Below are positions 39,701 to 48,700 of a stretch of 64,000 nucleotides of DNA, piece after piece. Position 1 is the first letter of the stretch, and every line of letters starts with the position of its first letter. The notes under the pieces were generated by a model. It saw only the letters and a program-made list of their open reading frames with translations, made no database searches and was not told the origin of the DNA. Origin of the DNA: Arion vulgaris (Eukaryota > Mollusca > Gastropoda > Stylommatophora > Arionidae); contig CM036755.1 in NCBI GenBank assembly GCA_020796225.1, positions 82,219,150 through 82,283,149 of the forward strand. Reading direction: 5' to 3'. Position numbers and translations under genes: made by a program.

Positions 39701-42700
39701 GCAGAGAAGATCATCAACGCCTTTGAATGCAAATGTTGCAAAAATGTTTTTAGAATGTCATGGCTTCTGTTGGCAACAGCTTGATGTTAAAGAGATTTGG
39801 TTATTAAAGAATTTAAAAACAAGGAAAATTAAATATTTAGGACACATTAAACAATATGAGTTCCTGGAGAAGATAATACTAGAAAGAATGATGCCTGGAA
39901 GAAGAGCGAGAGGAAGACCTAGAAGATAATGAGATCAGGATGTCATTGACGACCTGAGAATGACTGCTGCTGATGCTGCTTGCATCTTGCACAGAATAAA
40001 GAGTTTTTCAGGGCTGCTGTCATGGGAGCCAAGTTCCAGAAGGGACAAGCTACTTGATATGATTTGGATGTGTTAAAGTGAGCTATTTTTTCTCTTCTCT
40101 TTTTTATTACTTTTACTCCAGAGATGATGTATGCACCAGTATTACAGTGTGAGACAGACTATTTGGGAGATTACATCAATGCTGCTTTTGCGCCGGTAAA
40201 AGAATACATTAATGTTGTATATGTCCCAGTAATACATTACACTCATTCTGTATTTATTCTACTAAGAGATTACATGTTCACTTTATTTGTCCAAGGTAAG
40301 CAAAGGTAATCAAGCAAAGGATATAAGAGAATTGAAGAAATTCACTTCTCACACAGACACAACATGTAGAATAAAACAATAAATTCCTAACGGCCCTAGA
40401 ATGAAAACCTTTTGACTAAACACAAACATTGTGGTTGAAACGTTGCTGTGAATTGTTTTTGTATTTTGTGAAACTGCAGTACTTTGTTTTTACGTGTTCC
40501 GCCATTGCTACATAGTTTTACTGCAGTCTTCCCTTGTATCTCAACAAGAGACAAAATCTATTATTTTGGTCCCAGTAAGAGATTACATCAATGCTGTTTT
40601 GTCCCAGTAAGAGAGTATATCAAGAAGCTCAGCAGAAGAGGTGCATCTGTACACATACTCTGAAAGCTGGTATGAGAGCTGGTAAATACAATATTGTGAC
40701 ATTAACTGATTCGACGGAACAGCATTTGAATGCACCAAATGGCTTATCTCATGGACGAAACATCGCTTGAATGAAGTGCACTATTTCATTGCTTTTCCAT
40801 AACTTTCTGTTCCAATTCAACTTTTATATTAATCGAAAACTACTTAAAAGTGAAGTGTAAATGATAACCAACACATATCATTGTGGTTTTTACTAGAAAT
40901 ACATGTAGAAGTGAAACCAAAAGAGCATCAATAAAATCCATCATGAGTGCTACATAAGTCATCTCTTGTGACTAGCAGGATGATATTGTAATATGAACTT
41001 ATGGTAATTTTGTTTTTAATTTCCAACAGAGTTTCAGAAAGCAGAATCGACAATTTCTGACACAGCTACCACTTCCAACAACTGTTATTGATTTCTGGCG
41101 TCTTGTCACGCAGTACAATGTGTCCTTGATTGTATCATTTGAGGATGATCTGAAGGCTACTGATCAGGTAATTATTGCTTATGAAGATTGAGTAACTAAT
41201 TAGTGCCCTTAAATAGTGACAGGTTTCTTCTCCTTCTGCGTCCACACGCTGTGAATTCGGGAGTTAGCCATTATGATTAAGCCTGGTATGGCGCTTCTGA
41301 ATAGTGACAGTCTAACTTATTAGTTCCAAATTGCTGTGGCATTTCACACTAGATTCAACCAAGTGGTTTTTGGGAGCCAAATTAGGGTGTACAAAAATAG
41401 AACCAATGTTACCTGCTACGCTTGTCGTAAGAGACGACTAAGAAGGTTTGGCTGGTGTAGCTACCCCACCACATAAAAAACAATAGATTTCTACAGAAAC
41501 CACAACAAAGGATATTCCTAGCTAGCCACCTGAAAAAAGCACCCCACACGGAAGGATTTATGAAGCGACCCAATGAGATCCCGGAGGAAATCGGGCTAAC
41601 GACTCACCTTCTTCAACCCGGAAGAGGGAAGACCCAGGAACATCTGGAGGAGTGAGTTGCTGACAGAATGCAGAAATAGATGGACATACCCTCACTCAAA
41701 AAGCATCTATGAGCTATTTGGGTGTAAAGTTTAATCGCAGTTTATGCCGTAGGGACCATATCAACCAAGTTATTGCCAAGGCTCACAATGCACTATTCAT
41801 ACTGAGAATCATGGCAGCTGCTAACATTGAGCAATGCCTTCTTGTTCTACTGTACCAATGCATCGTTCTATCATGTATATAATATGCTTGCATTATCCTA
41901 ACGATTAGTCCTACACAAATAGTGAGACTGGAAAGAATTCAGAATGAAGTTATGAGCATCTATATAAAACTGATAACTATCCTTGTTACTCTTAGAGCAT
42001 GAGCCTACTACTTTCATTCTCCATTATCAGTTATCAGTTATATGAGGACTGTCATCAAAGCACTCCAGTCATGTCCATAGGTGCTCTGATCTCCATCTCA
42101 ACAAATCCAGCAGCATCCAACTGCCCAACATGCGAGTTTGATGTTGATTTTTGCGTATTTATTATGTTGTTCTTTTCAGGCTGTACCAATATCGACACCC
42201 ATCACTCATTCTGGTCAGTAACTGAGATTCACAACCCTGAAACTCCTCTGTTCAGAAAGACTCTTTCGGTGCATTATGAATGTCATTTCGGTCTATTGCA
42301 GTTCACTGTCGTATCAATGCCATGCAATCTATCAGCTCATTTATTACCCCTTGACTCCTGCGTGACTAGGGACGAAAATGAAGGTGATTTCTGTGATTAC
42401 TTTCTGTACCAGTATTCTCCACCATATTGTATTTTAAATTGACACCTTGAGTCAGGCTCTTGAGAATATGGTAGTACTTGCTACTTCTGTTCTGTAAAAT
42501 TTGTTCCTCAGATATGCACGCTCCCCTTCATTTTCAGTTTTTAATATCTTCATTGCACTCCGCACATGTCTATATGTGCTAGGATCTCCTTTGCAATATC
42601 TCCAACAGCATCTGGCAGCTGACCATACCAGTTCGATGTTGAGTGACGAGCCTACTCATATACCTGTTGTGCTTTTCTTTTCTGGCCACTCCAATCTTCA

Positions 42701-45700
42701 ATCCCAGCTCTTGCAAGCTAGCAGTTGGATTGATTTAGATGAAAATTCTCTTTGTAGCCACACTCTATGAAGGTACTCAGAATGTCAGCTTCATCCATTG
42801 GCTGACTCCTTGATATGGTGGCAGAGCCAGCAAGCCTGTCCACTCTCTCATTGCCATTGACACCCATGTGCCATGGACAAAATATAAATGTAATTCTGCA
42901 AATTGTTGACGCTTATAGTGATTCAGTCCCCTGTCTGCGCACCAATTATTTTCCAGTAGAAATTAGAGCATGAATAAATAAACAAGGTAAAATGATTAAA
43001 TATGTGATAATTTCTGTCAGACGATCGGAGAATACCTACCATCAAATGATAATCAAGCAGTGACATTTTCCATGTTTGAGTTGGAAACAAAGACAATCTC
43101 TACAAACAAGTTATGGCAACAAAGAAAAGTAACTGTTACTGCTGACACAGAATACAGCAATACCAAACTGTCAACATCTGCTGCTGTAAGTTTTTTCTCA
43201 TTGTTTTTGAAAGTATCAGCACATTTAAAAAGAAATATTAATTTGCCTTGTTGTTTGCTAGTAACTATCTCCTCTTTGTGTCCCATAAGGCATCCACAAG
43301 AGATTCCCATTGCTGCCATTCTGCCGCCTTTCTACCAATTGTATCCCATGTCAGGCCACACAATTATTTAGCTCTCTCTCCACAGTTCTTCTCCAAGTAT
43401 CTTTTGGACATCCAGACCTTATTTCTTCATGCACTGTCCATCGGAGAGCTGTTCTAATTAATGTCTCTACTGTCATCATATGACATATATGACAAATCCG
43501 CCCTCCCTCTTCACCTTTTAATGATGGTCTCTAGTGATACACAGTTTGTTCGTTTTTAAAGCTCTTCATTTGTTATTTTATTAGAGAGTATTTAGGATTC
43601 TTCTTAAAAATGTATTTTTTAAATTTCTTCAGCTTGTGTATGATATTTTGAATCATTTTCGACTTCCCTAGTGGACTCCCCTAGTTTGTTTTGTTGCCCT
43701 GCGTAGAGAAGTGAATTAAAAAAAAAAAAAAAAGGCATGCAGAAACTGAATGTTCTGGTCTATGGGTCTGTAGGAGCCTAACTGTCACAATGTACTCATG
43801 CTCTATGGCACACAGATTGATTTAGAAAATGATTGATTTAGAGCGAACAAAGAAGATGATGACAGTATAATCTTTTATTACAAACCATGTATTCAGATCA
43901 CTGTGATATTAAAACAAACATTTAGTTTTAAATTTGAGGTATCTTCTTTGCTTCCACCATTTACTGCTTTATAAAAGTATTGGTATGTTCATGAAACATA
44001 ATTTCAGATGTATGTAGATATCTTTATCATGGTCATGAAATCTCAATGAACAAATTATATGGAAATTCATTTGCATCATCATCACTGATACATCATCATT
44101 AGGTGTTGTGCTAGCTTGCGATCATGGATCTCCACAAATCTCTGTCACTGGTATTTGTTATCATCTCAGATGTTGAAGCTCATCCATGACATGAAGTTAG
44201 GCTGTCCAGAATTTTCTCTCTCTGCCTAGTCTCTCCTTGATTTTACCATTTGTCACAATGTGTTATAAGCCTCCCCTTTTCATGACATGTCCGAAAAATT
44301 ATAACTGCCTCTTTCTTATATTGATAACTAGCTAATTAACCCGACTCCACAGTGAAAGTTGTTATTAATCCTTTATGAGGAATTGGGTAAGCCTTTCCAA
44401 AAGATGTCATATAATAGCATGAATTGTATTTTCAGATATTTTTAAAAAAGTGATTTTAATCGGGTATGTCGTTAAACGATTTTAACGGTTCAAGTGGTTC
44501 TTTCAATGCTTCACGTCTAATCAAAGTAGCGTCTTCACATTCTTTTTAATTATTTTAAAATTTGTATAGTGTAGTTTGAAACAAAAAGTGAAGCTGTAAT
44601 GACATGAAAACGCAACGAAACTAAGGGATGTAATCCATGCCTTAAGTTGTAGAGGCCAGCTGGCAATTTTTGGATTATATCCATTTGGTTGTAAGCTTTC
44701 TTAACCGCATGTTTTTTTTAAACCAAGATGGCTGACTGATAAATGTTGGATAGGACATCAAGAATTTGATTTAAATTAATTTTAGAGCTAATATTGATCC
44801 GATTTCTAAACTGTTTCTTTAGCTGATCTAAATTTAGCCCGAAAAATATTTGTAAGAAATATGGTGAATATTGGATGTAAACCGAAGGTGTCTATAGGGG
44901 AACACACATCAGACTTTAAGAAATATATTATAAGATACTCTGTGTCTTGGTCTCATTCAACACCTCAACATTCATCATTTTAGCAGTCCATGGGATTCTC
45001 ATCATTCTTCTGTAAAATCACATCTCTGTGGCATCTAGAGATATTTATATCTGTTTTTTTTACGATTCATGATTCTCATCTGTATGTCAGTATTGGCTCT
45101 ATATAGCCCTAAATAACTCTTTTACAATTGTTACTTATCACTGATAGAAACATTAGCAATTATTTTGTTCTCAATTGCAGCTAAAGGAAGAACAAGTTCT
45201 GACACATTTGAAGTGCTTAACCACAGAACTTGACCCAGAAACTATGTTGACTCTCAGTACTGAAATTAGGTCACTTAACCCAGGTAGTGATGGCAGAACA
45301 ATTTACATGTGCAGGTAATTTACTCTAACTTATTGTTTAGATAACATCTTTTAGAAAGACTAGAAAGAATCTCTAGTATGAGGATGGAGGTTGAGGCTGT
45401 TACTGCTGCCCTCCATTGGCTCTCTGGGACTTCATTTACTGGGGTCGTTGTTGTATCTGATTCTCAGTCGATGCTTCATAAGATTCAGAAGGGCAGGTTT
45501 TGGTATAAGTGGATGTCAACTATAGAAGTCTCTAACCTACAGAGGCTTACGTGGATATAATGTCCTGGGCATGCGGATGTTTACGGTAATGAGAGAGCGG
45601 ACAGGCTTGCATCAACAGCATCGATTGTTGGGGAGTTGAAGATGGATAAGGGGGATGTTCTTGGGTCTCTTCGCAACTGTCTGTTAGATGAGGACACTAA

Positions 45701-48700
45701 AATTCATGTTCAATCGATCAAGCGATTTAGGCAGTTTGGAGTTACCCATTGTACAAGTCAAACTTGATGCCTGAGAGGCAGAGTGAGAGGTGTGTTTAAT
45801 CAGCGAGTCACAGGAACCATCAGTATGCATACTCTTCTATATCTGTTGGGGAGACTGAGCACCTATGGGTCTGCCGGAGTGCAATGACATCAGTTTAGTA
45901 ACCAATAAGCAATTATAGAAAGACTTGTCATGCTAAATAATAATGAAAGTATCACCCTAACTCATGTGTACATTCTGAGTAATTGATTGAGTATGATCCG
46001 AAAGGTGGAGGCTGATTTGGTGCTCAGGCAATAGAATGAATCACTACAAGCATCAACAATTCACAGAATTACATTTATCTTTGTTCCGGGGCACATGGAT
46101 ATTGATGGTATTGAGAACAGACAAACTCCATCATCAACTCTCCAACAATCACTGCTGTTGATGCAAGCCTGTATACCCTCTCATTGTCACAAACACCTAC
46201 ATGTCCAGGACAGTAGATCCACATAAGCATCTGGAGGTTGCAAACATCAATAGACATCATCCACTCAGACCACAACTTGCCATTTTATACCTTTCTAAGC
46301 ATTGACTGGGAGTCAAATAAAACAATGGCCCTAGGGAACCACTCTAATGCAGCAGTTACTTCCTCAGCCTCCATTCTCAGACTCAAAGTAGTTGTCCTGT
46401 ATGCTCTGCTTCACTCTACAATAACCCTACCATGCATTCTATCCATGAAACCCCAGCATCTTACCATGATGCACAGATCCATTGGTATAAATATCAGTTA
46501 TATGAGGACTAATAGTACTCCAGACATGTTCATAGGTGCTCCGATCTCTGCCTCAAAAGTTCAGCAGCCCAACATGCCAGTTCAATGTTGATTAATCAAT
46601 CTCTTTGCATATTTAGTATGTCGTTCTTTTCAGACTGTACCAATATCAACATCTATCTCTATCAATCTGGGTAGCGACTGGGGTTCACAACCCTGAAACT
46701 CCTCAGTTTGGAAAGACTCAATGTGTTAAAAATGTAATTTTGGTCCATTGCAGCTTCCTCTGATATCGTAACCATGCCAGTCAATCTATCAGCCCTCTCA
46801 TTAACCATGACTCTTGTGGTGTGTGCCCATCAACATCATCATCACTTGATGTAACTAAAAATTTGTTTAGTATTTTTATTGTCAAAACTGTCTCCATGAT
46901 CGTTGGAGTAACGAAACAATTTATTACTATTTAATTGTGTGTTTAGCTGATTAACTTGTACCTATTGTTTGAGTAACTGAAAAGTTGCATTGTTTGTTTG
47001 TTTGTTTGTGCTTGTTCTTAAAACCACTCTTTACTATCTTATGTGGTTTATAGGCAGAGTGCATGAGCCATTACAGCTAAAACTAAAGGAAAGGTCATCA
47101 AAGCAGCAAGTGGCACACATAAGACAACTAAAAGCAGCATGACTATGGAAATCATAGCGATGACAAAATCCCAGGAGTGGCTAAATACGCAAACATTCAC
47201 TCATACATGCGTGCTCAGTGGCTCTATGAGCATGATGCAGAAGATCAAGACTGGTTATGTGTGAAGGCAGTGGATGCAATTAATATAAAATTCAACAATT
47301 TAATCACTCACCTTCATCTTTGTCCCAGATCATTCTGGAGTGAAGGGCAATGAGAGACCTGATGCACTGACAAGTAATGCTGCAATTGAGAATGGGCCTT
47401 CTATGGATAGAAGTGACATCATCAATGCTCTAAGAGAAAAGATATGATCTGAAGATGTCAACGAAGAAGATAAAGGATGTTCTCTATCTCGATTGCATAA
47501 GTTATGCATACCGATAGGTGCAGCAAAAATGGAAGACCATGAGAGAAACCTCAGTAAATACAGCAACCAGCACATGCCTGTGTGATGCTGGGAATCGCCA
47601 GGAAGCAAAGAATAGTACCACTGTGACCTACAATGCATGTCATAAGAGTTGACTGATGTAGACCCTAGGATGCTACCTAGTAAATCTTCTTTTCTTCTTC
47701 TTGAACACTCCATATCAACCACTTGTTAACCACTCTGTGTGATTTGTATGTGATCTGCGCCTAAGAGCGAGTGTACGCTGTGCCAGCTATGCACCTACAA
47801 TTAGGCCAGCACATCCGATTTCTGCGATGCTTTTTATTTACTAGGGTAGTGTCCCTAGGTCATACATCAGTTGCCTCTTACGATATGCCTTGTAGGTCAC
47901 AGTGGTACTATTCTTTGCTTCTCTTGTAGGCCATGACACCACGCTGGCAACTCTAGTAAATAAAAAGCAGTGTAGGAATCAGACCTCATGGCCTACTTGT
48001 AGGCGCATAACTGGCACAATGTACAATCGCTCTTGAGCTCAGATTACATACAAATCATACAGAGTGGTTGACAGGTGGTCAATATGGAGCGTTCGAAGAA
48101 GATGAACCAACACAAAATGAAAGTTATGGTACTGATGTTGTTATTCTAAACACACTAAACGACATGCTTCAATGAGATCGGAGCAATTATGGACATGTCC
48201 AATGTGCAATGATGATGATCCTCAAATGTTGTTATTCTAAGCACACTAAAAGACATGCTTCAATGAGATTGGAGCAATTATGGACATGCCCAATGTGCAA
48301 TGATGATGATCCTCAAATGAACAATGTAATTTGCACAGAGAAGTGAGTATGTTGTACCCTCATAGTCTCCTACAGTATGCAGGACAGACACATCCAATGT
48401 ATAAATGCTCACACAAATCATTAATATTCTGATAACATTGTTGGTCTACATTGGCAGAAATGGTGCTGACTACAGTGGTCTGGTGTGTGTCTTGTCTCTA
48501 CTGCTGGACAGAATGGACAATGATGGTTGCTCTACAGTACCTCTGGTCGTTGGAGCTATCAAAGCTATCAGACCTCAGGTTATTCCAACCCTGGTGAGAC
48601 AGATTTCTTTTTCTTAACACTTTTAGTAATTCGTTTATTTGCTTTAGTTATATTACAGGTCATATCTACATGGAGGTTAGTTGAAATTGTTAAACATTTC

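Noticed and set aside
40196..40309. Extension of RPTP exon 18 ([20 protein letters not shown]...)
   Set aside because: It is made of decayed copies of the exon's own repeat unit and does not fit the D2 alignment; ending at 40195 gives the right phase for exon 19. Left as a finding because alternative donors remain possible.
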